A DNA stretch of 39,099 bases from Methylophilaceae bacterium. Its GTDB lineage: Bacteria; Pseudomonadota; Gammaproteobacteria; Burkholderiales; Methylophilaceae. Each line of letters begins with the position of its first letter. Position 1 is the first letter of the stretch. Both the position numbers and the translations under genes were made by a program. The stretch covers positions 1-39,099 of the forward strand of contig JAQWQF010000030.1 of NCBI GenBank assembly GCA_029244935.1, in the 5' to 3' direction. Below the pieces are notes generated by a model. It saw nothing but the letters and a program-made list of their open reading frames with translations, was not told the origin of the DNA and did not search any database. Positions 28,422 to 38,694 of this stretch are shown here, in pieces.

Positions 28422-29096
28422 ATGGAACAAACTTTTTTTATTACTGGAACTGATACTGGGATTGGTAAAACTTTTATTACTTGTGCATTAATTGAGTTAA
28501 TGAAATCTCGAAATAAAATTGTTGGTGGAATGAAGCCTATTGCTGCAGGTGAGACTATTCATGAAGGTGTTAGTATAAACTCTGATGTATTTGAAATTAG
28601 TCGTATTAGCAACGCTGGTATAAATAATAAAGATATTAATACTTATAGTTTTAAAGAAGCAATTGCTCCTCACATCGCATCAAAAATTAACAATAAGCCT
28701 ATTAACCTTAAAAAAATAAAAGAACACTATGACTCATTAAGAAAAAATACTGACTATTTATTTGTTGAAGGGGCAGGGGGCTATTACGTACCTCTTAGCG
28801 AAAATATTATGACCTCTGACTTAATTAGCTCATTAGATATTCCTATCATACTAGTAGTAGGTATAAGGCTTGGTTGTCTAAACCATACAATGCTTACGAT
28901 TGATGCAATCCACAAAAATAAACAAAATATTTTTGGATGGATTGCTAATATAGTGGATCCTGATATGCATAATCAAGAAGAAAATATTAAATATTTAAAA
29001 GAAAAAATTAGTGAGCCTTGTATGGGTGTAATTCCTTATATTAAAATGAAAGATCCAGTTGAGGCATTACAGCATATAATTTGGCCAGAAATTTAG
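28422..29096 (+). CDS. bioD: Dethiobiotin synthetase
   Basis: ATP-dependent closure of the ureido ring of dethiobiotin. The 224-residue protein has the P-loop GTDTGIGKT (9-17, Lys16), GGMKPIAAG, and VEGAGGYYVPL. It is preceded by a 34-base gap with no visible ribosome site. Last gene of the bio operon; the stop interlocks with nadD by 4 bases. The aminotransferase BioA, needed for the step before, is not in this window. Confidence 0.96.
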   Translation: MEQTFFITGTDTGIGKTFITCALIELMKSRNKIVGGMKPIAAGETIHEGVSINSDVFEISRISNAGINNKDINTYSFKEAIAPHIASKINNKPINLKKIKEHYDSLRKNTDYLFVEGAGGYYVPLSENIMTSDLISSLDIPIILVVGIRLGCLNHTMLTIDAIHKNKQNIFGWIANIVDPDMHNQEENIKYLKEKISEPCMGVIPYIKMKDPVEALQHIIWPEI

Positions 29097-29743
29097 TAAA
29101 GAGAATTTTCCTTAATATAGTCTTCAATTTGTGAGGGGACCAGAGAGCGCAAATCTTTCTTATTTTTTATGTGGTCTCTTATGCTATTAGATGCAATATT
29201 AATTCTTGGCATTGGTACCGAATAAAGAAAACCTGACCGGTTACTTCTAAGATCATCAATTTTTTTTGTCCAGTGATTTTCAATCAATTCCTTAATTTCT
29301 GGCCGCCATTTTTGAGAAAATATATCAACTTCAGACCTATTAATCAGAAGAATGTGACATAAATTTAATATCTCTTTCCATTTAAACCATTGATGAAAAT
29401 TAGCTAGTGCATCTGTGCCTATAATAAAACAATAGATATTTTTATCTCTATTAAAAAAATACTTTAGAGTATCAAATGAATAAGACTGATCTTCTGTTTG
29501 TTCTGAATTATCAATTTCTATTCTTGATATATCGTAATTAGGATTCTTGAAAACGAGATTTAACATTTCGAGCCTATGCTTTGAAATGGTTAGCGATTTA
29601 TTAAAAGCTGATCTTCCTGTTGGGATGAGTATCAATTTATTTAAATTAATTTCATCAATACATTTCTTTGCTATTTCAATATGTGCATTATGAACGGGAT
29701 CAAAAGCACCACCATAAAGTCCGAATAATTTATTAGCTGGCAT
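29093..29743 (-). CDS. nadD: Nicotinate-nucleotide adenylyltransferase
   Basis: Makes deamido-NAD from nicotinate mononucleotide and ATP. The 216-residue protein has GLYGGAFDPVHNAHIEIA (HxGH-type site read as HNAH), PTGRSAF, IGTDALANFHQW, and the late NIASNSIRDHI motif. Lies 3 bases after proA. The genes rsfS and rlmH that usually follow nadD in betaproteobacteria are replaced here by convergent bioD. Confidence 0.95.
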   Translation of the reverse strand: MPANKLFGLYGGAFDPVHNAHIEIAKKCIDEINLNKLILIPTGRSAFNKSLTISKHRLEMLNLVFKNPNYDISRIEIDNSEQTEDQSYSFDTLKYFFNRDKNIYCFIIGTDALANFHQWFKWKEILNLCHILLINRSEVDIFSQKWRPEIKELIENHWTKKIDDLRSNRSGFLYSVPMPRINIASNSIRDHIKNKKDLRSLVPSQIEDYIKENSLY

Positions 29744-29746
29744 AAA

Positions 29747-31003
29747 TTATGTTCTTATCTGCCCACTTCCAAAGACGATGTATTTTAGGGAGGTTAGACC
29801 TTCAAGGCCTACAGGTCCGCGTGCATGGAATTTATCAGTTGAAATACCTATCTCAGCACCAAGTCCATATTCAAAACCATCAGCAAAACGTGTTGATGCA
29901 TTAACCATCACGCTAGATGAATCAATTTCACGCATAAATTTTGTGGCATTCTCATTATTTTCTGTAATAATTGACTCGGTATGGGCTGATGAATATTTAT
30001 TTATATGGTGAATAGCCTCATCGATGGAATCAACAATTTTACAAGAGATAGTTGGGCCAAGATACTCTTCATAAAAATCATCCTCTGTAGCATTAATGAC
30101 TCCTGGGATTAACTGTATGGTTCTATTGCAACCTCGAATTTCGATAGACTTCTTATCAAAAATATTTTTTATCTCTGGTAATATTAGAGCTGCAATCCTA
30201 GAATTTACAATTAATGATTCAAGTGTATTACAAGTACCAAAACGCTGTGTTTTTGAATTATCAGTTATACGTATTGCTTGTTCTATATTAGCGTATTCAT
30301 CTATATAGATATGACAATTACCATCCAGATGTTTAATAACTTGTACTTTTGCTTCGCTACTAATTTTTTCAATTAAACTTTTCCCTCCTCTTGGGATAAT
30401 CACGTCAATAAAGTCAGTTTGAGTGATCATTTCAGTAACTGCTGCTCTATCTGTAGTTTCAATAATCTGAACAGTACCTTCAGGAATGTTTGCAGTAATT
30501 AATGATTCTTTAATTAGCAATGCTAAATAATTATTCGTATTAATTGACTCAGAGCCACCTCGGAGAATAATAGAATTACCTGATTTTATCGCAAGTGCTG
30601 CAGCATCTATTGTAACGTTAGGCCTTGATTCATATATCATACCAATAACACCTAAGGGAACTCGCATTTGTGCTACTTCAATTCCAGAAGGCATTTTTCT
30701 TTTATTTAATGTTTCTCCAATTGGATCATTAAGTTTAGCCACCTTCAGCAAACCATCTGCCATTAACTTAATATTTGACTCATTAAATGTTAAGCGGTCA
30801 ATAAATGCATTATCTGAATTATTTTTGGTTGCAATTCTTATATCTTCTTTGTTAGTTTTTATAATGTTGTTGGTATGATTTATTATTCTTTCAGCTAAAT
30901 TCTCCAAAAAAATATTTTTTTGCTCTGAAGTGGCAGTAGCAATCTTAGCCGAAGCTTCTTTCGCAGTAAAACCCACTTTTCGCATGTACTTTTTTATATC
31001 CAT
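29747..31003 (-). CDS. proA: Gamma-glutamyl phosphate reductase
   Basis: Second step of proline synthesis: NADPH reduction of glutamyl 5-phosphate. The 418-residue aldehyde-dehydrogenase fold protein has the nucleophile Cys258 in RFGTCNTLESL, RVPLGVIGMIYESRPNVT, LRGGSES, and VNASTRFADGFEYGLGAEIGIST. ATG 31003 gives the usual MDIKKYMRKVG start; a reading to 31051 would extend into holA. Partner of proB at 9114. Confidence 0.96.
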   Translation of the reverse strand: MDIKKYMRKVGFTAKEASAKIATATSEQKNIFLENLAERIINHTNNIIKTNKEDIRIATKNNSDNAFIDRLTFNESNIKLMADGLLKVAKLNDPIGETLNKRKMPSGIEVAQMRVPLGVIGMIYESRPNVTIDAAALAIKSGNSIILRGGSESINTNNYLALLIKESLITANIPEGTVQIIETTDRAAVTEMITQTDFIDVIIPRGGKSLIEKISSEAKVQVIKHLDGNCHIYIDEYANIEQAIRITDNSKTQRFGTCNTLESLIVNSRIAALILPEIKNIFDKKSIEIRGCNRTIQLIPGVINATEDDFYEEYLGPTISCKIVDSIDEAIHHINKYSSAHTESIITENNENATKFMREIDSSSVMVNASTRFADGFEYGLGAEIGISTDKFHARGPVGLEGLTSLKYIVFGSGQIRT

Positions 31004-31013
31004 GTTATTTATT

Positions 31014-32021
31014 TTACACCTTTGTCTTATATAAAATACGTGCAAGCCCAATTACAAATCTATTAAGTTCGAGCCATGGGTTGCCAGGCAATAAACCTTT
31101 ACAAATTAAATCGATGTCTTTTATCTTTCTTAATGAAGCTTCGATTTGTTTATCCGATAAATTATTCACACAATTAATTACAAGGGTTTGAGATGGTCCA
31201 AATATTCTGAGCTTTAAGAAGTCATTTTGGGTATATTGACCATTATTACTTATTTTTATATTTGCTACTGCTCTAAAAATCCAAGCATAAAGTCCGTTTA
31301 TCATAAGAGGCTCCATTCCTTCCTCCTCTAAACATTTAATTGCTTTATAAGTATTATTAATTTCGCCTTTTAAGGTAAATTCAAGAAGTTTGAAGCCATC
31401 ATACTTAGCACTGTTGGATAGAAGTTTTGATATATTTGCAGCGTTTATTTTTGAGCCTTGATGAAGCAATGATAATTTAATAATTTCATTTTCTGCAGCT
31501 AAAAGGTTACCTTCTGTGAATTCTGCAATTAGATTAATGGCCTCCTCATTTAAATCAAGTTCATGTAACTGCGCCCTAACTTTTATTAATTTAATAATTT
31601 CTATAGAGTTAGGTTCATTAGCTTCTGTTATAGCGCTAAGCTTTTGTAAATTTTTATACCACGAAGTTTTTTTAAAGTCTTTAGAATCACTTTCAACACT
31701 AATAACGTAGAAATCCTCTAATTTGCTGATAATTGATTGAGTAATCAATTTCTTTACATCCTCTGATATCCTACCCTTTGAAATCGTAATTTTATATAAA
31801 TTATTGTTGCTAAACAACGATCCATCTGAGAATATTGGTTCAAGATCACCAGCTTTAGTTGTTGAATTAATGGTGATGGCTTCAATACCAAAATCTTTTT
31901 GTTGAAAATAATTTTGGCAAAAGGTTACTGTATAGTTCGTAATAACAGGTTCTCCACCTACAACTAAAATACAATTCTTATTTTTACTTATGAGTGTATC
32001 AATTTGAATCTCAGAAATCAT
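31014..32021 (-). CDS. holA: DNA polymerase III subunit delta
   Basis: Clamp-loader subunit that opens the beta sliding clamp. The 335-residue protein shows the delta pattern: ILVVGGEPVIT at the N-terminus, then DGSLFSNNNLYKI, FTEGNLLAAENEIIKLSL in the middle, and NGLYAWIFRAVANI plus a C-terminal collar domain. Sequence is divergent but length and place between lptE and proA, the conserved leuS-lptE-holA order, support the call. Confidence 0.92.
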   Translation of the reverse strand: MISEIQIDTLISKNKNCILVVGGEPVITNYTVTFCQNYFQQKDFGIEAITINSTTKAGDLEPIFSDGSLFSNNNLYKITISKGRISEDVKKLITQSIISKLEDFYVISVESDSKDFKKTSWYKNLQKLSAITEANEPNSIEIIKLIKVRAQLHELDLNEEAINLIAEFTEGNLLAAENEIIKLSLLHQGSKINAANISKLLSNSAKYDGFKLLEFTLKGEINNTYKAIKCLEEEGMEPLMINGLYAWIFRAVANIKISNNGQYTQNDFLKLRIFGPSQTLVINCVNNLSDKQIEASLRKIKDIDLICKGLLPGNPWLELNRFVIGLARILYKTKV

Positions 32022-32034
32022 TGGACTATTTATC

Positions 32035-32508
32035 CTATTTTGCTGAGGAAATTTGAGAAGTCATTGTCCTGATTATTTGCTCTTTCATACCTTTAATTAG
32101 ATCTTTTTCTTCTTCCTGCTTTGCAACAATATTTTGATCATCATATGAATATATACGCCTAGATTTTATTTTTATTGATGGACCCCACTCACCATGGGAG
32201 TTTTTTATTCTATATAAAACAGAATAATTTAATTCGTATTCTCGAATTGTTCCAGTAGAACTTAGGGTAAGTATTCTTTTATTAAACTCATCTTTAATTA
32301 TTTCTATCATTTTGTCCGCAGACGAATCTCTGATTTCAATTCCAGATTGCTTATATTTCTTTTTTAGGACTTTTGTAAATCCTGCCGAACCTCCATCAAT
32401 TTGAATTGAATTAAAGGAGTTATCTAGTGAACCTCTTAACTGAAAGCCACATGAAGTTATTAAAAGAGTGAGAATTAGGATAAATATTTTTTTAAATACT
32501 ATATTCAT
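32035..32508 (-). CDS. lptE: LPS-assembly lipoprotein LptE
   Basis: Outer-membrane lipoprotein that plugs the LptD barrel and helps insert LPS. The 157-residue protein has a lipobox LITSC with Cys20, then GFQLRGS, the family hallmark. Its start is 3 bases below the leuS stop (32512). Its partner lptD is partly seen at the right edge, and LspA (17546) would process it. Confidence 0.94.
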   Translation of the reverse strand: MNIVFKKIFILILTLLITSCGFQLRGSLDNSFNSIQIDGGSAGFTKVLKKKYKQSGIEIRDSSADKMIEIIKDEFNKRILTLSSTGTIREYELNYSVLYRIKNSHGEWGPSIKIKSRRIYSYDDQNIVAKQEEEKDLIKGMKEQIIRTMTSQISSAK

Positions 32509-32511
32509 ATC

Positions 32512-34956
32512 TTATTTTATTACAATATTAATTAATTTATTTTTTATGTAGATAATTTTTTTTATCTCAGAACTTTCCGTTATGTACTTTTTAATCTCTT
32601 CGTTCATAAGAGCCATTTCTTTAACTTCTTCTTCGTTCGCTTCGTTTGATATTAACATATTTCCTCTTAGCTTCCCGTTGACCTGAATCACAATCTTGAG
32701 CTCATCTTTTATTAAAGCAGACGGATCTACTCTTGGCCAATTTTGTTTATCAATATTACTTTCAGAGTTAATGTTAGTCCATAACTCTTTTGTAATATGA
32801 GGAGCAAAAGGGTTAAGTAAAATTAAAACATTATTTATAATCTCTTTTTTTAGATTATGGCTGATATTTTCTTCAGATTGTTTCTTTGTGAATAAATTTA
32901 CTAGCTCCATAATTGATGATATAGCTGTATTAAAACTTGTTCTTCTATCAAGATCATCTGTTACTTTTTCTATAGTTGCATTAAGTTTGTATCTTAATTC
33001 CGCTTCACTTTTTGAATCAATCAATTTACTTTTATTAGCCTTGCTTGCTTCAGAATTTACAAATTGATAAGTAATTTTCCATAGTCTTTTTAAGAATCTA
33101 TGTGCACCCTCAATTCCAGCATCTGACCACTCGAGGCTTTGTTCAGCTGGGGCTGCAAACATTATAAAAATTCTAGCGCTATCAGCACCATATTTGTTAA
33201 TCAATTCATTTGGATCTACAGTATTACCTTTTGATTTTGACATTTTAGATCCATCTTTTAAAACCATTCCTTGTGTTAAAAGCTTTTTGAATGGCTCTTT
33301 GTTTTCAATTAATCCCATATTAAATAAGATTCGATTAAAAAACCGTGCATATAATAAATGAAGAATTGCATGCTCAATACCTCCAATATAATAATCTACA
33401 GGTAGCCAGTATTTAGCTCTGTCATCGAGCATTGCATTTTCTTGGTCATAGGATGAATATCGCGCAAAGTACCAGGAAGACTCAAAGAATGTATCCAGAG
33501 TATCTGTTTCACGTTCAGCCACCATTCCACATATTGGGCATTTACATTTTATAAAATCCTGCATTTTTTTTAATGGAGAACCACTATTGTCGATGGTTAC
33601 ATCTTCAGGGAGATTTATTGGTAGATCTTCTTCTGCAATAGGTACATCTCCACATTTTTTACAGTAAATCATCGGAATTGGGCATCCCCAATATCGCTGT
33701 CTTGAAATACCCCAGTCTCTTAAGCGATACTGGACTTTCTCCCCACCTTTGTTTAATGACTCTATTTTTCTTGTTATATTTTTTTGAGCTTCATAACTAT
33801 CAAGACCATTAAATTCACCAGAATTAATTAGTACTCCATTGCCAGTAAAGGCCCCTATAGAATTATTTGCCTCATTTTTAATTACTTGACTAATAGGAAG
33901 GCTATATTTTTTGGCAAATTCATAGTCTCTTTCATCATGAGCGGGGACAGCCATCACAGCACCTTCGCCATAATTAATTAGTACGTAGTTAGCAATCCAA
34001 ACTGGTATTTTTTTATTTGATAAAGGATGTTCAACATAAATACCTGTAAAAATACCTTTTTTTTCTGCTGTAGCAATTTCTGCCTCGGATACGCCACCTT
34101 TTTTACAATCATCTATAAAATCTTTTATCTCTTGTGAAGCCAAAAGGCTTTTGCTTATTGGATGTTCGGGAGCAATTGCCAGGTATGTTGCTCCCATTAA
34201 TGTATCGGGCCTAGTTGTATAAACCCTAATTTTTTCATTTGAATCAATTATTTTGAATTCAACATCACATCCAATACTTCTTCCGATCCAATTTTTTTGC
34301 ATTGTTTTGACTTGTTCAGGCCAATCATGTAAATCATCTAGCCCATCAAGCAATTCATCAGCATATTCGGTGATTTTCATAAAATATTGAGGAATCTCTT
34401 TTCTTTCAATATTTGCGCCAGATCTCCAGCCCTTCCCATCAATTACTTGTTCGTTAGCTAGGACAGTTTTGTCAACCGGATCCCAATTAACTGTCGATGT
34501 CTTTTTATATATAAGGCCTTGCTTATATAGCTTAATAAAAAGCCACTGCTCCCACTGATAGTAATTGACTGAACAGGTTGATATCTCTCTCTTCCAGTCA
34601 ATTGCGAGCCCCAGCTCTTTTAGCTGATCTCTCATGTGTTGAATATTTTCGTTAGTCCATTTTGCAGGAGCGGTATTATTTTGAATTGCAGCATTTTCAG
34701 CAGGTAATCCAAATGCATCCCAGCCCATTGGTTGCAGAACATTAAAGCCATTCATTGCTTTAAAGCGAGAAATAACATCACCAATAGTGTAGTTCCTCAC
34801 ATGGCCCATATGTAGTTTTCCACTAGGATATGGAAACATTGATAAAACATAAAATTTAGGTTTATTCGACTTTTCACTAACTGAAAAAGTTTGAGAATCA
34901 TCCCATTCTAATTGAATCTTTTTTTCTAATTCTCTAAATGGATAGTCGGGGTTCAT
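32512..34956 (-). CDS. leuS: Leucyl-tRNA synthetase
   Basis: Class I synthetase of 814 residues, slightly shorter than the ~860 of E. coli. HIGH is HMGH at 49-52 ([14 protein letters not shown]), and KMSKS is at 571-575. The editing domain is present ([32 protein letters not shown]). A zinc-like knuckle appears as CKKCGD and CPICG. It lies 2 bases after adk. Confidence 0.98.
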   Translation of the reverse strand: MNPDYPFRELEKKIQLEWDDSQTFSVSEKSNKPKFYVLSMFPYPSGKLHMGHVRNYTIGDVISRFKAMNGFNVLQPMGWDAFGLPAENAAIQNNTAPAKWTNENIQHMRDQLKELGLAIDWKREISTCSVNYYQWEQWLFIKLYKQGLIYKKTSTVNWDPVDKTVLANEQVIDGKGWRSGANIERKEIPQYFMKITEYADELLDGLDDLHDWPEQVKTMQKNWIGRSIGCDVEFKIIDSNEKIRVYTTRPDTLMGATYLAIAPEHPISKSLLASQEIKDFIDDCKKGGVSEAEIATAEKKGIFTGIYVEHPLSNKKIPVWIANYVLINYGEGAVMAVPAHDERDYEFAKKYSLPISQVIKNEANNSIGAFTGNGVLINSGEFNGLDSYEAQKNITRKIESLNKGGEKVQYRLRDWGISRQRYWGCPIPMIYCKKCGDVPIAEEDLPINLPEDVTIDNSGSPLKKMQDFIKCKCPICGMVAERETDTLDTFFESSWYFARYSSYDQENAMLDDRAKYWLPVDYYIGGIEHAILHLLYARFFNRILFNMGLIENKEPFKKLLTQGMVLKDGSKMSKSKGNTVDPNELINKYGADSARIFIMFAAPAEQSLEWSDAGIEGAHRFLKRLWKITYQFVNSEASKANKSKLIDSKSEAELRYKLNATIEKVTDDLDRRTSFNTAISSIMELVNLFTKKQSEENISHNLKKEIINNVLILLNPFAPHITKELWTNINSESNIDKQNWPRVDPSALIKDELKIVIQVNGKLRGNMLISNEANEEEVKEMALMNEEIKKYITESSEIKKIIYIKNKLINIVIK

Positions 34957-34958
34957 TA

Positions 34959-35612
34959 TTAGGATATTTTATCTGAAAGAATATTATTAATTTCAATAGC
35001 TTTTAATGATCCGTCAATACTAAAAAATATAGGCCTTGTATCTGTATTCTGATTTGCCCATGATGAATAAAAGTTTATTAATGGTTCGGTTTCTCGGTGA
35101 TATGCTCCTAGTCTTTTCAAAATTGTTTCTTCAGTATCATCACTTCTAGTAATTAATGGCTCATCTGTTGTGTCATCAAATCCTTCATTCTTTGGGGGAT
35201 TATTTGTAATATGATAGATCCTTCCTGATGCTGGATGAATTCTTCTTCCGCTGAGCCGTTCTATAATTGTTTGGTCAGGAACCTTAATTTCAATTACAAC
35301 GTTAATATTAATTCCCTCATCTCTCATTGCTTCTGCTTGGGGAATTGTTCTAGGAAAACCATCTAATAAAAATCCATTTTTACAATCATGCTCAGTGATT
35401 CTTAATTTTACTAGGTCAATAATTAATTTATCAGGCACTAGCTGCCCATCATCCATAAATTTCTTTGCCTTTATACCAAGTTCACTTTTATCAGCAACGG
35501 CAGAACGTAGCATATCCCCTGTTGCTATTTGCGGAATATTAAACTTCTGCTTAAGAAATTGAGCTTGTGTACCTTTGCCTGCGCCTGGTGCTCCGAGAAG
35601 AATAATTTTCAT
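34959..35612 (-). CDS. adk: Adenylate kinase
   Basis: Balances ATP, ADP and AMP. The 217-residue long-form enzyme has the P-loop GAPGAGKGT (7-15), [13 protein letters not shown], and the [16 protein letters not shown] without zinc cysteines, as in Gram-negatives. ATG 35612 gives the usual [13 protein letters not shown] 35618 or TTG 35627 are possible, and the GGAT ribosome site fits any. It heads adk-leuS-lptE-holA-proA-nadD. Confidence 0.97.
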   Translation of the reverse strand: MKIILLGAPGAGKGTQAQFLKQKFNIPQIATGDMLRSAVADKSELGIKAKKFMDDGQLVPDKLIIDLVKLRITEHDCKNGFLLDGFPRTIPQAEAMRDEGININVVIEIKVPDQTIIERLSGRRIHPASGRIYHITNNPPKNEGFDDTTDEPLITRSDDTEETILKRLGAYHRETEPLINFYSSWANQNTDTRPIFFSIDGSLKAIEINNILSDKIS

Positions 35613-35636
35613 AATCATTTTATCCAAAAGTGTTAA

Positions 35637-35645
35637 ATTATAGCA
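35637..35645 (-). promoter_or_regulatory. Candidate extended -10 promoter of adk operon
   Basis: On the minus strand TGCTATAAT (35645-35637) is a perfect extended -10 in the 36-base gap between rsmA and adk. The leader to the adk ATG would be about 18 bases. No good -35 was seen at 17 bases. Confidence 0.45.
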
Positions 35646-35648
35646 GTT

Positions 35649-36425
35649 TCAATCTAATATTTTTTTATCAAAAATATAATTTTCAATTCTTACAAAGTCT
35701 GACAATGTCAGCATCTCTGCTCTATCCTGTGGATTAACTCCAAGAATATTCAGGTCATTATCATTTAGCATAGATTTTAAATTGTTTTTGATAGTTTTTC
35801 TCTTTTGAGCAAAAGAAGTTTTAAGTAGTTTCTCGAAATTATTAATATTTTTTACTTTTTTATAGTTTTTTTTTGGAATTAATCTAACCAAAGATGAAGT
35901 TACTTTTGGCGAAGGAGAAAATGATTCAGGTTGGATGTCAAACAGTAAATCTATTTCAAAAAAATATTGAAGCATTACTGATAGCCTCCCATAACTTTTA
36001 GAATGTGGAGAGGATGCAATTCTTTCGGCTACTTCTTTTTGCAACATAAAATGTAATTCTTTCTGATTTTTTATGGTTTTTGTCATTTTAATTAGAATCT
36101 CACTGGATATATAATATGGCAAATTTCCAATCACTTTGTCATATTCAGCAATACTGTCATTACTTATTTCAAGGATATTTGAAGAAAATATTGTGATGCT
36201 TGTAGAGGGTATTTTTTCTTGAAGTGCTTTTATCATATCAGGATCAATTTCAACGACGTTAATATGATCAATTTTATTTAATATTTGGGTAGTTAATGCC
36301 CCAAGACCCGGCCCGATTTCTAATATTTTTTCAGAATTATTTGGATTAATTGCTTGAATTATTTTATTTATAACTCCTTTGTCTACTAAAAAATTCTGGC
36401 CATATTTTTTTTTGGCTTTAATCAT
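35649..36425 (-). CDS. rsmA: 16S rRNA dimethyladenosine transferase RsmA (KsgA)
   Basis: Dimethylates A1518 and A1519 of 16S rRNA late in 30S assembly. The 258-residue protein has KKYGQNFLVDKGVINKI, the AdoMet loop EIGPGLGALT, VEIDPDM, and the catalytic NLPYYIS. Start ATGA overlaps the pdxA stop by 4 bases, giving the classic surA-pdxA-rsmA operon. Confidence 0.97.
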   Translation of the reverse strand: MIKAKKKYGQNFLVDKGVINKIIQAINPNNSEKILEIGPGLGALTTQILNKIDHINVVEIDPDMIKALQEKIPSTSITIFSSNILEISNDSIAEYDKVIGNLPYYISSEILIKMTKTIKNQKELHFMLQKEVAERIASSPHSKSYGRLSVMLQYFFEIDLLFDIQPESFSPSPKVTSSLVRLIPKKNYKKVKNINNFEKLLKTSFAQKRKTIKNNLKSMLNDNDLNILGVNPQDRAEMLTLSDFVRIENYIFDKKILD

Positions 36426-37396
36426 TTTTCAAGATTAATTGCCATATCGATGGCTTGATAGAAACTTTTTGGATCAATATCATTAGTTCCTACAAGGCTG
36501 AACGCTGTACCATGATCAACTGAGGTTCTAATAATAGGTAACCCCAAAGTAATATTTACTCCCTGCCCAAATGATAGTGCTTTAAATGCAGACAGACCCT
36601 GATCATGGAACATTGCTAGAAAGCAATCTACGTCCTTTATATTTTTAGGGACAAATGCAGTATCCGCCGGAACTGGACCTATTAAATTAAACCCTTGGTT
36701 GTTAAGAGAGTCGATAACTGGCAAAATTACTTTTATTTCTTCACTACCAAAATTGCCGTTTTCTCCAGCGTGTGGGTTAAGCCCGGTAATGATAATTTTC
36801 GGTTTTTTTATTTTAAAGCGTTTCTGAAGATCAAAATGAAGAGTTTTAATAACATTTGTTAGTTTAGTTTTTGTAATTAATCGTGAGACCTTAGAGAGTG
36901 CAACATGCGTTGTAACTAAAGCTATCCTTAGTTTTTGATTGGCAAGTAACATGACTTCTTTGTCAGAAGTTTTACATAGGTTGGATATATATTCAGTATG
37001 TCCTGTAAATTTTAATTTATTTGATGATAATACTTCTTTACTTATTGGAAGAGTAACGAGTGCATCATAATTTTTATTTAGACAATTGCTTACTCCATAA
37101 TCAATCATTTTTAATTGCAGCATCGAATTCTTTTGATTTGGTTTACCTGCTACAACTTCAGAATGATAGGGAACATTTATAAGGTGAATATCTCCATTAC
37201 CCTTATGTAAACCTAGATTTTTTGTAAAATGAATTTTCTTTTTATGTAATTTAGCTCTTCTAATGAGAGCTTCCTTGTTACCCATAATAGTAATTTTTGC
37301 TGGAAATTTTTTAAATGCTAAAAACACACACAAATCTAAGCCAATACCAGCAGGCTCCCCAGAATTTATAATAATGCTTGGTAATTTAATACACAT
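36422..37396 (-). CDS. pdxA: 4-hydroxythreonine-4-phosphate dehydrogenase
   Basis: Step of the DXP-dependent vitamin B6 pathway. The 324-residue protein has NSGEPAGIGLDL, FTGHTEYIS, GLNPHAGENG, and MFHDQGLSAFKAL; the three His residues are the metal ligands of the family. RTSVDHGTAFSLVG is the C-terminal signature. Lies 5 bases after surA. Confidence 0.96.
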   Translation of the reverse strand: MCIKLPSIIINSGEPAGIGLDLCVFLAFKKFPAKITIMGNKEALIRRAKLHKKKIHFTKNLGLHKGNGDIHLINVPYHSEVVAGKPNQKNSMLQLKMIDYGVSNCLNKNYDALVTLPISKEVLSSNKLKFTGHTEYISNLCKTSDKEVMLLANQKLRIALVTTHVALSKVSRLITKTKLTNVIKTLHFDLQKRFKIKKPKIIITGLNPHAGENGNFGSEEIKVILPVIDSLNNQGFNLIGPVPADTAFVPKNIKDVDCFLAMFHDQGLSAFKALSFGQGVNITLGLPIIRTSVDHGTAFSLVGTNDIDPKSFYQAIDMAINLEK

Positions 37397-37401
37397 ATAT
37401 T

Positions 37402-38694
37402 TTATTCGTTAAGTAGGATCTCAATATGCACTTGGGATTTAAGTGAATCATACCAATCATTATATTTAATTTGTGTTTTTCTTTGGAGTAACTCAATTTT
37501 TGCAGCTAATTTATTTTTTTCATCGGTAATATCTTTATTCCTTTTTTCGGATACTAGCAAGAGTACCCAGCCTACTTCTGTAGCAAAAGGACCGCTTACT
37601 TCACCTATTTTTGATGACTCTACAGAACTTTTATAATTGGGTAGCATAGCGTTCTTATCAACCCAACCTAAAGCTCCTTCCAATAAAGATGAAGGTCCTT
37701 CAGAGAATTGAGATGCAGCTTCAGAGAATTTCAATCCCTCAAGTATTTGATTTTTAATATTCTTCAGCTTCTTTTTTATGACATCTTCATTATTTACTTC
37801 ATTTGTTTTGATTAAAATTTGACTAATATTAAATTGCTCAGAGAAAATCCTATTATTATTTTTATTACTATTTTTAGCATCATCTAATCTAATAATATGG
37901 ATTCCATTTCCTGATACTAAAGGTTCAGATACATCCCCAATACTCATTTTAGTAATCTCCTTAGAAAAAAGCTCAGGTAATTGATCAATTTTTTTCCAGC
38001 CAAGAACCCCACCTTTATTAGCCATCGGACCCTGAGAATTTTTAATAGCTACATTTGAGAAGGCTTCAGTTTTTAATTGATTCAAAATTTCATTTAATTT
38101 TTCTTCTCCTAACACATAACCATTTTCTTTCTTTAATAAAATATGCGAGATTTTAAATTCTGGTAGGGCCTTGTTAGTTGTTTTTTTTATCATATCTTCT
38201 ATTTCAAAATTAGATACATTAATTTTAGATGTTATCTCTCTCTCTTTTACTTGATTTAAAAGTAGCTCATATGAAATACCTTCCTTAAATTCATTAAAAT
38301 TACCACCTTCATCCTGGATTTGGATTCGAAGTTCTTCTACTGTTATATTATTTTTATTTGCGATATTGCTGATAACGCTGTCTAGGTATTGGTTTTCTAC
38401 TTTTATACCAATTAACTCTGCATATTGAGTAATTAATTTTTTTTCAATTAAGCGATCTAATACTTCTTTTATTAGTACATTTTGACTAGGGACTGGTTTA
38501 TTTGCTTTTTTGAATTGCATAATAATTAGATTTATTGCTCTTTCTAATTCATTTTTTGTCACAACTGATTTTTCAACAACGGCTATTACTCTATCTAGGC
38601 TCTCATATTCCTCATAAGCTTTTAGATTAAACAATATGGATGGTGTATTTAATGCAATACAGAAGAATAATGTAACGATTTTCTTATTGATCAA
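37402..38694 (-). CDS. surA: Periplasmic chaperone / peptidyl-prolyl isomerase SurA
   Basis: Escorts outer-membrane proteins such as LptD across the periplasm. The 430-residue protein has a signal peptide (KKIVTLFFCIALNTPSILF, cut near Ala26), a SurA_N chaperone part (DRVIAVVEKSVVTKNEL) and two parvulin domains starting near FKISHILLKK (~180) and FNISQILIK (~288); GGVLGW and GALGWVD mark them. The start is TTG at 38694, overlapping the lptD stop (TTGA). Confidence 0.95.
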   Translation of the reverse strand: MINKKIVTLFFCIALNTPSILFNLKAYEEYESLDRVIAVVEKSVVTKNELERAINLIIMQFKKANKPVPSQNVLIKEVLDRLIEKKLITQYAELIGIKVENQYLDSVISNIANKNNITVEELRIQIQDEGGNFNEFKEGISYELLLNQVKEREITSKINVSNFEIEDMIKKTTNKALPEFKISHILLKKENGYVLGEEKLNEILNQLKTEAFSNVAIKNSQGPMANKGGVLGWKKIDQLPELFSKEITKMSIGDVSEPLVSGNGIHIIRLDDAKNSNKNNNRIFSEQFNISQILIKTNEVNNEDVIKKKLKNIKNQILEGLKFSEAASQFSEGPSSLLEGALGWVDKNAMLPNYKSSVESSKIGEVSGPFATEVGWVLLLVSEKRNKDITDEKNKLAAKIELLQRKTQIKYNDWYDSLKSQVHIEILLNE

